From assembly GCA_035946735.1 (NCBI GenBank), contig DASYYZ010000131.1, positions 1 through 64,000 of the forward strand: a DNA stretch of 64,000 nt, read 5' to 3'. Positions 51,865 through 60,360 of this stretch are shown here, one piece after another. Numbering within the stretch: position 1 is the stretch's first letter; the number at the start of each line of letters is the position of its first letter. This DNA comes from Gp13-AA77 sp035946735. GTDB taxonomy: Bacteria; Acidobacteriota; Terriglobia; UBA7540. The position numbers were made by a program, and so were the translations under genes. The notes under the pieces are model-generated. The model searched no databases and had not been told where the DNA came from. It saw only the letters and a list, made by a program, of their open reading frames with translations.

Positions 51865-52009
51865 CGGCTATTCTGACGCTCGATTCAAGAGACACCTAAG
51901 TTATTTACAATACACCGGAGGAAGGACCGGGAGCAACCCCGCCAGTGAGTCCAAGATACGGCTGCCGCCTGCGTGGCTCAGTGCAGCAACCCCGGCCCCA
52001 GGCGGCGTG

Positions 52010-53047
52010 CTTGGAATCGCCGCTCCCGCCGATTACCGGATTGCGCTCCCAGGTTACCGAGATTATGAAGTGCCACCGATGCAAAAGCGCATGATCGATG
52101 CCATGGGGTCGATTCCGGGCGTCGCCTCCACAGGACTAGTGGGCCCGGTTCCTCCAATACGGACGTGGGATTACCGCTCAATCGTTTTCGCCGACAAAAC
52201 TGGCGATCTAAGGCCGTCGAACGCCGCTGCCGACCCCGACACTTACAGCATCTCCCCTGAGTACTTCCGCGCTGCGGGAACAGTCCTGCTTTCGGGCAGG
52301 GCATTTACTTGGCATGACGATAAGAATGCGCCGCGCGTAGCCGTCGTGAATCCGGAGTTTGCCAGCAAGCTCTTTGGCTCCGCGGCCAAAGCCATAGGCG
52401 GCTATTACAAGGTGCCAGATGGAACGCGCATCCAGGTGGTGGGGATTGTCGAACAGGGAAAGTATGCGTCCCTTGCCGAGGCACCTCAGCCGGCGATGTT
52501 TCTCCCCATCCTGCAACTACCCTCGAATGACGCGTGGCTGGTGCTGCGATCGCCGCGCGATCCACAGCAACTTTCGGCGGCCATAAGAGCGAAACTGCGG
52601 GAACTCGATCCGGGGCTGGTGTCGTATATCCAAACCTGGAACGACGACATAATCGAAACTCTTTTTGCTCCGCGCGTGGCGGCGATCTCGCTGGGGATGC
52701 TGGGTGTGATCGGCGCCCTCCTGTCGATTACAGGTGTCTTCGGACTCGCGGCGTACTCGGTCAGCAAGCGGCTGCGGGAGCTGGGAATTCGTATCGCCCT
52801 CGGCGCGCAGCAGGCTGCGCTCGGACGAGCATTCAAATTGCTGGCTTTTGGTTCAGCGGCAGGACTGTTACTGGGAATTCTGGCGAGCCGGGTGCTAGCC
52901 TTCATCGTGTATCAGGCGACCCCGCGCGATCCGCTGGTACTCGCTGGAGTTGTTCTGGCGATGGCATTGCTGGGGCTGCTGGCTACCTGGATTCCGGCGC
53001 GACGCGCACTGTCGATTGAGCCTTCCATGCTGATGCGCGAGGAGTGA
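52010..53047 (+). pseudogene. 3' remnant of a second ADOP permease
   Basis: The frame encodes the second half of an ADOP permease: 'LPGYRDYEVPPMQKRMIDAMGSIPGVAS', 'FRAAGTVLLSGRAF', 'GIVEQGKYASLAEAPQPAMFLP', an FtsX block 'KRLRELGIRIALGAQQAALGRAF' and the C-terminal 'PARRALSIEPSMLMREE' with its normal stop. The first approximately 450 residues are missing. The open frame continues upstream to 51764 only by running antisense through the PadR gene, and no start signal precedes the homologous part. It is best read as a gene fragment left by a deletion. It lies between the PadR operon and an intact ADOP gene. Confidence 0.7.
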
Positions 53048-53184
53048 ATTAGATGGCTGGGCAGACCCCGCCGCTGCAATGAATAGCGCCACTCGGGAAA
53101 CTTTCCTCCCTGCTTCCGCGTAATAGAGTCCGGGGACATCGCGCGCCGCGCTGCCGGCGAAGCGCCGTCCACCCGGAGGGCGCA

Positions 53185-55653
53185 ATGAACGCTTTCATGC
53201 AGGATGTACGATACGGGCTGCGGATGCTCTTGAAAAATCCGGGCTCCACGGCCGTTGTGGTGTTGTCCCTGGCGCTCGGGATCGGAGCCAACACCACCAT
53301 TTTCAGCGTGGTCAACTCCTTGCTTTTCCGCCCGCCCGCCGTGGACGCGCCGGCTCGCCTGGTCGACGTCTGGATGCACAACGTGAAGCGGAGCGGTTTC
53401 GACGGTTACTTTCCGCTGAACTTTCCCGACTTCGTCTACTATCGCGACCACAACTCCGTGTTCTCGGGCCTGACGGCCTACGCCGGCGACGGACTGAACG
53501 TGGTCTGGAGCCGCGACGGCCAGGGCGAAGCCTTGCAGGGCACGATGGTATCGGCCAATTATTTCTCAGTACTCGGCATCCGGCCGGAGCTTGGCCGCAC
53601 CTTCCTGCCTGAGGAAGACCGGCCCGGCGCCGCCCCGGCGGTGGTGGTCTCCGACGCCTTTTGGCGCCGGCATCTCGGCGGCGACGCGGCGGCACTTTCG
53701 CGGCCCATCATGTTGAACGGCCACGCATGTGCCGTCGTGGGCGTGATCCCCGATTCGTTTAACGGCGTCCTGATCGGCGCCACTATGGACGTATGGGCGC
53801 CGATGAGCCTGCAGCCGTGGATCAGCCCGGGTTCCTACCTGACCGACCGCAACTCGTACTGGCTGGAAGCGTACGGCCGCCTGAAGCCCGGCGTGTCGCG
53901 CCGGCAGGCGCAGGCCAATCTTCAGGTGCTCTCCAAACAGCTCGCCGCCGCCTACCCCGCTGCGGACAAGGATATGGAGGCGGTCGGCTATCCTGCCGCG
54001 CTAATTCCCGGTCCGTACCGCGGATTCCTCTCCATCATTACGGCTGCGCTCATGGCCGTTGTGGGGCTGGTGCTGCTGATCGCCTGCGCCAACGCCGCTA
54101 ATCTGCTGCTCGCGCAGGCCTCGCGACGCTGGCGCGAGATGGCGGTGCGCGCGGCTATGGGCGCGGGCCGATGGCGCCTGGCGCGGCAAACGCTGACCGA
54201 AAGCGTGCTGCTCGGATGCCTGGGCGGCGCGGCCGGCCTGCTGCTTGCAGCCGTGGCCGCGCCGCTGCTGACGCGGCTGGTGCCGCCCAGCATCCCGGTC
54301 ACTGTCCGGATTCCAATCGATTGGCGCGTCCTGGTGTTCACCCTAGCGGCAGCGGTGATCGCCGGTGTGGCGTTCGGACTGGCGCCGGCATTGCGAGCTT
54401 CGCGGCTTGATCTGGCGTCAAGCCTGAAGGCGGGCACGCCCGGTACTGGCCAGAGCAAATCGCGCTTGCGCAGCATCCTGGTGACATCGCAGGTAGCCGT
54501 CTGCCTGGTGCTGCTCATCGGCGCCGGACTCTGCCTGCGCAGCCTCGTGAACGCCCGATCCATCGATCCCGGCTTCGACGCTCGGAACGCCCTGGTAGCG
54601 TCCATCGACGTACAGAGCTTCGGGTACAACGAGGCCCGCGGAAGGTCGCTCTACCAGAATCTGCTTGGCCGGGTGGCGGCGCTGCCCGGAGTGCGCTCGG
54701 TCAGCCTCGCGGACCTGCTCCCACTCAGCGCATCGGAGCGCGTGGAGGGCTTTACGGTTGAGGGATCGAAGGCCCCGGCGCCGCGCGCGGGCGAGCCCGG
54801 CCCGGCGGTCCACGATGTCGCTGTGGCGCCCGGCTACTTCCGCACCATGGGTATTCCCTTGCTTCGCGGACGCGACTTCACCGAACGCGATGGCAAGGGC
54901 GCGCCGCTGGTGGTGATCATCAACGACGCCATGGCCAAGCGCTACTGGCCCGGTCAGGACCCCCTCGGCCGACGCATCGTGATGGGCGGCGAGGACAACC
55001 CAAAAGACCGCCGGGTTTGCGAGGTGGTCGGCGTAGTGAAAACCGGCAAATACCGCACCCTGGGCGAGGATCCACTGCCCTTCATGTACCTATCCTACTG
55101 GCAGAACTACGATCCGCGAACCCACCTGGTGGTGAGAACTCAGGCGGACCCGGCCTCCGTGATCGCCGGGATGCGGCAGGCGGTGCAGGCTCTCGACCCG
55201 CACCTGGCGCTTTACGACGTGGAAACCATGGCGCAGCTCATGCTGCTGCCGCTCTTTCCGGCCCACGCGGCCGGACTCGTGCTCGGCGTCTTCGGCGGTC
55301 TGGCGCTGCTGCTGGCCACCATGGGACTGTACGGCGTCATGTCATACCTGGTGGCCCAGCGCACGCGCGAAGTGGGCATTCGCATGGCGCTCGGAGCGCG
55401 CCGCACCGACGTTTTCAGGCTGGTGCTTGGGAACGGCATGAGGCTCACCACCGTGGGCGTCGTCATCGGCCTCGCCGGAGCGCTGGCCGTTACACGGCTG
55501 CTCGGGAGCCTGCTCTACGGCATCCGGCCCACAGACTTCGTCACTTTCGCCGGCGTGTCGCTGCTCCTCGCGGCGGTTGCGTTTCTCGCGAGCTACATGC
55601 CGGCGCGGCGCGCCACGCGGGTGGATCCGATGGTGGCGCTGCGGCACGAGTAG
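53185..55653 (+). CDS. ABC transporter permease of the ADOP/MacB-FtsX type
   Basis: 822 residues starting ATG-AAC-GCT. The first FtsX segment comes immediately ('MQDVRYGLRMLLKNPGSTAVVVLSLALGIGANTTIFSVVNSLLF'), without the N-terminal PadR-linked helix extension of the 48848 protein. Both MacB core domains ('LTAYAGDGLNVVW', 'VVSDAFWRRHLGGD' and 'FTVEGSKAPAP', 'VIINDAMAKRYWPGQDPLGRRI') and the terminal FtsX repeat ('QRTREVGIRMALGARRTDVFRLVL', 'PARRATRVDPMVALRHE') are intact. It is a putative efflux or lipoprotein-handling permease without a neighbouring ATPase, downstream of the truncated paralogue. Confidence 0.88.
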   Translation: MNAFMQDVRYGLRMLLKNPGSTAVVVLSLALGIGANTTIFSVVNSLLFRPPAVDAPARLVDVWMHNVKRSGFDGYFPLNFPDFVYYRDHNSVFSGLTAYAGDGLNVVWSRDGQGEALQGTMVSANYFSVLGIRPELGRTFLPEEDRPGAAPAVVVSDAFWRRHLGGDAAALSRPIMLNGHACAVVGVIPDSFNGVLIGATMDVWAPMSLQPWISPGSYLTDRNSYWLEAYGRLKPGVSRRQAQANLQVLSKQLAAAYPAADKDMEAVGYPAALIPGPYRGFLSIITAALMAVVGLVLLIACANAANLLLAQASRRWREMAVRAAMGAGRWRLARQTLTESVLLGCLGGAAGLLLAAVAAPLLTRLVPPSIPVTVRIPIDWRVLVFTLAAAVIAGVAFGLAPALRASRLDLASSLKAGTPGTGQSKSRLRSILVTSQVAVCLVLLIGAGLCLRSLVNARSIDPGFDARNALVASIDVQSFGYNEARGRSLYQNLLGRVAALPGVRSVSLADLLPLSASERVEGFTVEGSKAPAPRAGEPGPAVHDVAVAPGYFRTMGIPLLRGRDFTERDGKGAPLVVIINDAMAKRYWPGQDPLGRRIVMGGEDNPKDRRVCEVVGVVKTGKYRTLGEDPLPFMYLSYWQNYDPRTHLVVRTQADPASVIAGMRQAVQALDPHLALYDVETMAQLMLLPLFPAHAAGLVLGVFGGLALLLATMGLYGVMSYLVAQRTREVGIRMALGARRTDVFRLVLGNGMRLTTVGVVIGLAGALAVTRLLGSLLYGIRPTDFVTFAGVSLLLAAVAFLASYMPARRATRVDPMVALRHE

Positions 55654-55689
55654 GCCACCCATGTGAAAACTGAAAGTGTGGTTGGCGCC

Positions 55690-55774
55690 TGTAGCGGGGG
55701 TGTCCGCACCCGCGGTTCGTCTCCGTCCCGTTGGCTCGATCTCGGACGGCGCGGGTGGGGACACCCGCGCTACA
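55690..55774. repeat. Large REP-like hairpin (25-bp arms)
   Basis: The left arm (55690-55714) begins TGTAGCGGGGGTGTCC. The right arm (55750-55774) is its complement with two mismatches, ending GCTACA. A smaller inner pair (CGTCC / GGACG) lies in the loop. It sits 36 bp after the permease stop and may act as a bidirectional structural terminator, though no T run follows. Confidence 0.7.
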
Positions 55775-55873
55775 ATCCTGCCAAGAGGAACGGGCGGACC
55801 GTAGTAAACTTGGTCGGGAGAACGGTCTTACTCTGTCTGGGTAATGCTGATGCTCGCGCCGCGATCAACAGGG

Positions 55874-57136
55874 ATGAAGACGAGGCCGATACGAACTTCC
55901 ACTCACGCAATAGTTGTCCTGATCTCGGTCGCAGCAGGGTTGGCGGTGCTTGGCGCGGCGGGCCAAACCCCGGTCCGCCCGCCGCAGATTCAGTGGAAAC
56001 ATTTGTCGAGCGCGACTGGCGATTTGCCCGTGCCGGGTGAGTCCAGGGAACAGACCGGCGCTCTGGTCGCTGACCTCGACAACGACGGCCTCAACGACTT
56101 CGTCGTGAGCTTCCGGCAGAGGGCTCCGGCGTTGGTCTGGTACCGGCGCAATAGCCGTGGCTGGGACCGCTACGTCATCGAGAAGGAGTTTCTCACCCTC
56201 GAGGCGGGCGGCGCCGTCTACGATATCGACGGCGACGGATATCCCGACCTCGTGTTTGGGGCGGACTACCAGGGCGATCAGCTCTGGTGGTGGCGCAACC
56301 CTGGCGGGCACTACGATCCAGCGGTCTCCTGGGAGCGGCACACCATCAAGACGGGCGGCGCGCATCAGCACCACGACCAGATCTTTGGCGACTTTAAAGG
56401 CACGGGCAGGCCCCAACTGGTGTTCTGGAATCAGGGTTCCAAGACGCTGTTCATCGCCGATATTCCTTCCGACCCGCGGCATCTGGATCAGTGGCCGATG
56501 CAGGAAGTCTATACGGGAAGCGCAGGCGAGGGTCCGGGAAAATATGCTGAGGGACTTGCCGCGATCGACATCGATGGGGACGGCAGGGTGGATCTGCTCG
56601 CCGGCAATTACTGGTTCAAGTACGAGGGCAACGGACACTTTCGGCCTGTCAGGATCGCCGATGTCGGCGGCCGGATTGCAGCCGGCCGCCTAATCAAAGG
56701 CGCGAGATACCCGCAGGTGGTGATCAACTCCGGCGATGGGGTCGCACCACTCAAGTGGTACGAATGCAAGGGTGATCCGGAGGACCCCAAGTCCTGGGTG
56801 GGTCATGACCTGGCGGGCCGCGACGTGATCCATGGGCATAGCCTTCAGATCGCCGACATCGACGGCGATGGCAACCTCGACATCTTCGCCGCCGAGATGG
56901 CAAAGTGGACCGAGAGCCGGCCTGACCCGGACAATCCCGATGCCGAGGCCTGGATCTTCTATGGCGACGGCCGGGGCCACTTCCGGAAAACTCTTTTTTC
57001 CCGCGGGATCGGGTTTCACGAAACACGTGTGGCAGATCTGAATGGTGACGGCCTGCTCGATGTTCTGGACAAGCCTTACAACTGGGAAACGCCGCGCGTA
57101 GACATATGGCTGCAGATGCGTGGTCGCGCCCCGTAA
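55874..57136 (+). CDS. Exported FG-GAP/VCBS repeat protein
   Basis: 420 residues from ATG 55874 (an in-frame ATG at 55844 is less likely). A signal peptide 'AIVVLISVAAGLAVLGAAG' is followed by about six Asp-rich propeller loops such as DLDNDGLNDFVV, DIDGDGYPDLVF, DIDGDGRVDLLA, DIDGDGNLDIFA and DLNGDGLLDVLD, each a likely calcium site. Unlike the CRTAC1 protein at 27950 it lacks an ASPIC/UnbV tail. Related proteins are often found beside glycan-degrading enzymes, but here it stands between the permease and the P450 gene without an operon partner. Confidence 0.83.
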   Translation: MKTRPIRTSTHAIVVLISVAAGLAVLGAAGQTPVRPPQIQWKHLSSATGDLPVPGESREQTGALVADLDNDGLNDFVVSFRQRAPALVWYRRNSRGWDRYVIEKEFLTLEAGGAVYDIDGDGYPDLVFGADYQGDQLWWWRNPGGHYDPAVSWERHTIKTGGAHQHHDQIFGDFKGTGRPQLVFWNQGSKTLFIADIPSDPRHLDQWPMQEVYTGSAGEGPGKYAEGLAAIDIDGDGRVDLLAGNYWFKYEGNGHFRPVRIADVGGRIAAGRLIKGARYPQVVINSGDGVAPLKWYECKGDPEDPKSWVGHDLAGRDVIHGHSLQIADIDGDGNLDIFAAEMAKWTESRPDPDNPDAEAWIFYGDGRGHFRKTLFSRGIGFHETRVADLNGDGLLDVLDKPYNWETPRVDIWLQMRGRAP

Positions 57137-57249
57137 CACGATAAGGCAAGGGTGAACAGGCCCGAGATTGCAGGCTTGGCGTCACAAAGTCTCGCCAATT
57201 CCGCTTCAACAAAGCAACGTCGGCAGAGTCAGCCGGGAGCAGTGAACTG

Positions 57250-58623
57250 CTACTCCGGTTCGCGCAGTACCACGGATACGCCGCGCTTCGGTTGCAGAGT
57301 AATGCTGGGCGAGAGCTCGAGCTTGAAGCCCGGAGCCGCAGACAGATGGAACTTCTGTGCCATCGTGGCCAGAAGGAGCGTGGTTTCCATCTTGGCGAAA
57401 GAAGCGCCAATGCAGGTCCGCTGGCCGCCCCCAAACGGAAAGTACGCGAACTTCGGCAATTGCTTTTCGAACTCCGGCGTCCATCGTTCCGGACGGAACT
57501 CCTGAGGTTGGTCGTAGTAGCGTGGGTCCCGATGAGACACCCACTGGCTGAGCACCACGGTGGTTCTGGCAGGCAGGGCGTAGCCACCGAGTTCAACGGG
57601 CTGCACAGCCTCGCGAACGAAGGCCCAAACCGGAGGATACAGCCGGAGCGTTTCCTTGATGATCTTCTCGGCGAAGGTCAGCTTGGGCAGGTCTTCGAGT
57701 GCGGGCGCCCGGCCTCCTAACACCGCGCCCAGCTCCTCCGCCAATCTGGTCTGGACTTCGGGGTGCCGGGCCAGGAGATACGAGACGTAGGAAAGGGTGA
57801 GCGCGACGGTTTCGGAGCCGGTGAAGATAAGAGTCACAACTTCGTCTCGCACTTGCCGGTCACTCATCGGCGTCCCGTCCTCGTCCCGGGCTTGGAGGAG
57901 CATTGAGATGAGATCCGTACCCAACTGGCCGCTCGCCCGGCGCTCGCGAATAATCCGGTAGATCACCTGATCGAGCCGGTAAATCGTCCAGAGGTAGCGA
58001 AGGTTGCGGGGGATGGGAAAATACTTGAGGGCGTACATAGGCGCGATTCCGCGTGAGTTTCGCAATTGCCCGGCGCGCGCCGCTGCCACCACCCGATCCA
58101 GATGACCGTCGATGTCGACGTCGAAGAGTACGCGGGTAACAATTTCCAGGGCGAGACGTGTCATGTCGCAGTACATGTCACGCGTCTCCCCGTTTCTCCA
58201 CGTTGCCAGCGTCTCTTGCGCATGCTGCACCATGACCTCGGCATAGCGGCCGATACTTCTGCGGTGAAATGCCGGTTGCATCAAGTACCGCTGCCGCCGC
58301 CACAGTTCTCCCTCGCTGGTCAGCAAGCCGTCACCCAGGAAACGCCGGTTGCCGACCAGCGCCAGGCCGTGGACGAAGTTGCGGCTCTGGGTTACCAGAA
58401 CGTCCTCGATCAGGTCGGGCCTGCTGATCAGGCACACGTGGATGCTCAGAGCGCGAAAATAGAAGATGTCGCCGTATTCGCGCCCCCAAGCCTCAATCCT
58501 GGCAAGCCCATCGCCTCCGAGCATCGGCAGACTGCCGATCGGCCAATGGCCCTTGGGGCCTGGAGGCACCCGGGGCTCTGTTCTCTTCAGGACTGGCAGA
58601 TTCAATCCAACTGTCATGGACAT
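57250..58623 (-). CDS. Cytochrome P450
   Basis: 457 residues with all P450 landmarks. The I-helix oxygen-activation motif is FTGSETVALT (residues about 266-275), the K-helix is KETLRLYP, the PERW meander is 'FRPERWTPEFEKQ', and the haem loop is FPFGGGQRTCIGASFA with the thiolate Cys. The N-terminus lacks a membrane anchor, so it is soluble. The closest pattern is the fatty-acid-hydroxylating CYP102/CYP110-like group. The stop of a stand-alone ACP gene is 98 bp upstream on the same strand, so an ACP-bound acyl substrate is plausible (as known for BioI). No ferredoxin gene is nearby. Confidence 0.88.
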   Translation of the reverse strand: MSMTVGLNLPVLKRTEPRVPPGPKGHWPIGSLPMLGGDGLARIEAWGREYGDIFYFRALSIHVCLISRPDLIEDVLVTQSRNFVHGLALVGNRRFLGDGLLTSEGELWRRQRYLMQPAFHRRSIGRYAEVMVQHAQETLATWRNGETRDMYCDMTRLALEIVTRVLFDVDIDGHLDRVVAAARAGQLRNSRGIAPMYALKYFPIPRNLRYLWTIYRLDQVIYRIIRERRASGQLGTDLISMLLQARDEDGTPMSDRQVRDEVVTLIFTGSETVALTLSYVSYLLARHPEVQTRLAEELGAVLGGRAPALEDLPKLTFAEKIIKETLRLYPPVWAFVREAVQPVELGGYALPARTTVVLSQWVSHRDPRYYDQPQEFRPERWTPEFEKQLPKFAYFPFGGGQRTCIGASFAKMETTLLLATMAQKFHLSAAPGFKLELSPSITLQPKRGVSVVLREPE

Positions 58624-58721
58624 TTGGTTTCCTCCTTCGCCGGGAGCGGCTCAAGGGAGCCGGCTCCAGCGCTGCTGCTGACCGATCGCGACCCGTGCGC
58701 CTCTCTCGCAGCCCGCGCGGG

Positions 58722-59018
58722 TCAGGCCGTGACTGCGGCCGAGGGCCTCGTTTCTGGCACGAGCGCCACCAGGTCCGAAATGTCCCTTTTCTCCACGACG
58801 CGGGTCAGGCTGTCCACGACCTGTTGCACACTCTTCATACTCCTGGCGACGGTGTCGGGGATCGAGATGTTCATCTCGGCTTCAATGGCGAAGAGTATGT
58901 TGATCCCGTCCAGCGAGTCGATTCCCAGTTCCGCAAACGTTGAGTCCAGCCTCACGGCGCTGCGGTCCAGGTGTTGCTCCCGGGCGATGATGTCGATCAC
59001 TGTCTCCTCGATGTTCAT
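58722..59018 (-). CDS. Stand-alone acyl carrier protein
   Basis: 98 residues. The four-helix ACP fold is clear, with the phosphopantetheine serine in LGIDSLDGINI (about residue 34). An unusually long C-terminal tail follows (about 15 residues after helix 4, 'VALVPETRPSAAVTA'). A Shine-Dalgarno AAAGGAG is placed well before the ATG. No fabD/fabF-type genes flank it, so it is not the housekeeping AcpP. Context points to a dedicated carrier for the adjacent P450, sulfotransferase and reductase. Confidence 0.88.
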   Translation of the reverse strand: MNIEETVIDIIAREQHLDRSAVRLDSTFAELGIDSLDGINILFAIEAEMNISIPDTVARSMKSVQQVVDSLTRVVEKRDISDLVALVPETRPSAAVTA

Positions 59019-59033
59019 GGCTTTCTCCTTTAC

Positions 59034-59144
59034 GATTCGGAATTACGGTGACGACCGCTTGCTGTAGCGCCGTCTGCGACCGGTTTTTCGCCGCTCATAG
59101 AGCGGCGACTACAGAGAATGACGCCGTATTTTGTAATCTTCATT
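59034..59144. repeat. MITE-like palindromic repeat, copy C (degenerate)
   Basis: Retains ACGGTGACGACCGC, GTAGCGCCGTCTGCGACCGG, TTTCGCCGCTCATAGAGCGGCG and the end CGTATTTTGTAATCTTCATT, but has several point changes and small deletions relative to copy B. It lies between the sulfotransferase stop and the ACP start. Confidence 0.75.
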
Positions 59145-59189
59145 AATTCATCGAATGCGCCGGATGAGAGACGCTTGCCGGTAAACCTT

Positions 59190-60332
59190 TCAGGCGCTCG
59201 CCATGGCAGGTATTGGCGCTCCGCGCCACGACGGACCAGCCTTTGTTACGAACGCACCCTCTATCGCCTGCCGGTTCAGGTCGAACTCGGCCAGAGCCGC
59301 GAGTCCCGGGCTGCAGACGCCCACGAGTGCTGCCTGCTCCTGCGGCGGCAGCTTCTGCCACGACGAACGCACCGGCCGGACCATCGCCGCCGACCTTCGT
59401 ACCCACTCCTCGTCCACAAGCTCGGGATCGATAAACCCGATCAGTTCCCGCAGGCAGGGCGCGGGATCTGCCAGAATGTCCTCGAAGCGCAGGGTCAACA
59501 CCCGTTCCCGGGGTAGTTCGGCGAGGGCGTGCAGCCCGCGCTTGATCTCGCCGGACCAATGAAGCCCGAAAAGGGCGGGCGGCGCGTCCATGTTGTGGAA
59601 CGTGTCGACGTCGAAGTGCTCCGGCAGCAGACGGTAAAGATAGCCCGGCAGATCTTCGGTTCCAGCCCGGTTGTCGCAATCAAAGGGATCGTAGCCCAGG
59701 ATCATCGTCATCATCGTGGCCGCCATCATCATGCGGAAGCCGGTGTGGCGGCTCATGGAGATAGCGCAGTCGCGCCCGTCACGAACAATGTGGACGAATC
59801 GCGCGTCCGGAAGGCTTTGCGCCAGCCTGGGCACGGCTCTCAGTGATCCGCCCGAGCGCTCCACCCAGACTCTCTTCCGAAAGCGCCGCTCGAGCCACTC
59901 GAAGACCCGCCGGTACTGCACGACGGCGCGAGCGGAATCGAGGGTCATGACAAACTCGCGCAGTTCATCGAACAGCGCGTCGGGCTCAGCGGTGAGGTGT
60001 GGAAGCGTGGTCAGCAGAACGGCGGGGACGCCGCTCTCCCGGCTGAAACGCGAAGGTGGCGCGGGCCTGTAGAGGAACTCGTCCATCTCGATTCCGTGGC
60101 GAAGCATCACCGCCGACTTCGGGTGGCAGGAGCCGAGCACGGACCACACCTGCGCGGCATTCACGGGAGTTTCTGGAAAGGCATGCGCAATCCGGCTTCC
60201 GAGGTCGGTCACCGCGACCAGAAACTCCGAAATGCTGAGTACGTCCCGGTGCCGGCGCAGCATGTTCGACAGCATCGTCGACCCACAGCGCCCGGTGCCG
60301 ACAATGAATACGGGTTGAATTTGGCGTGTCAT
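59190..60332 (-). CDS. Sulfotransferase-family protein (PAPS-dependent)
   Basis: 380 residues from ATG 60332. The 5'-phosphosulfate loop FIVGTGRCGSTMLSNML opens the protein (about 8-24), and the 3'-phosphate motif is FVHIVRDGRDCAISMSRH (about 165-182). The rest is the helical sulfotransferase fold ('RVLTLRFEDILADPAPCLRELIGFID'). It would transfer sulfate from PAPS to a hydroxyl or amine of a lipid or small molecule. It follows the SDR reductase by 28 bp and precedes the ACP, suggesting sulfonation of a chain built or released from that carrier. Confidence 0.85.
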   Translation of the reverse strand: MTRQIQPVFIVGTGRCGSTMLSNMLRRHRDVLSISEFLVAVTDLGSRIAHAFPETPVNAAQVWSVLGSCHPKSAVMLRHGIEMDEFLYRPAPPSRFSRESGVPAVLLTTLPHLTAEPDALFDELREFVMTLDSARAVVQYRRVFEWLERRFRKRVWVERSGGSLRAVPRLAQSLPDARFVHIVRDGRDCAISMSRHTGFRMMMAATMMTMILGYDPFDCDNRAGTEDLPGYLYRLLPEHFDVDTFHNMDAPPALFGLHWSGEIKRGLHALAELPRERVLTLRFEDILADPAPCLRELIGFIDPELVDEEWVRRSAAMVRPVRSSWQKLPPQEQAALVGVCSPGLAALAEFDLNRQAIEGAFVTKAGPSWRGAPIPAMASA

Positions 60333-60360
60333 GGAAAGCCTCCATCCCGATGCGATCAGA

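Noticed and set aside
51764..52009. 5' part of the open frame of the ADOP fragment
   Set aside because: It lies antisense to the PadR gene and shows no permease similarity; only the part from about 52010 matches the family.
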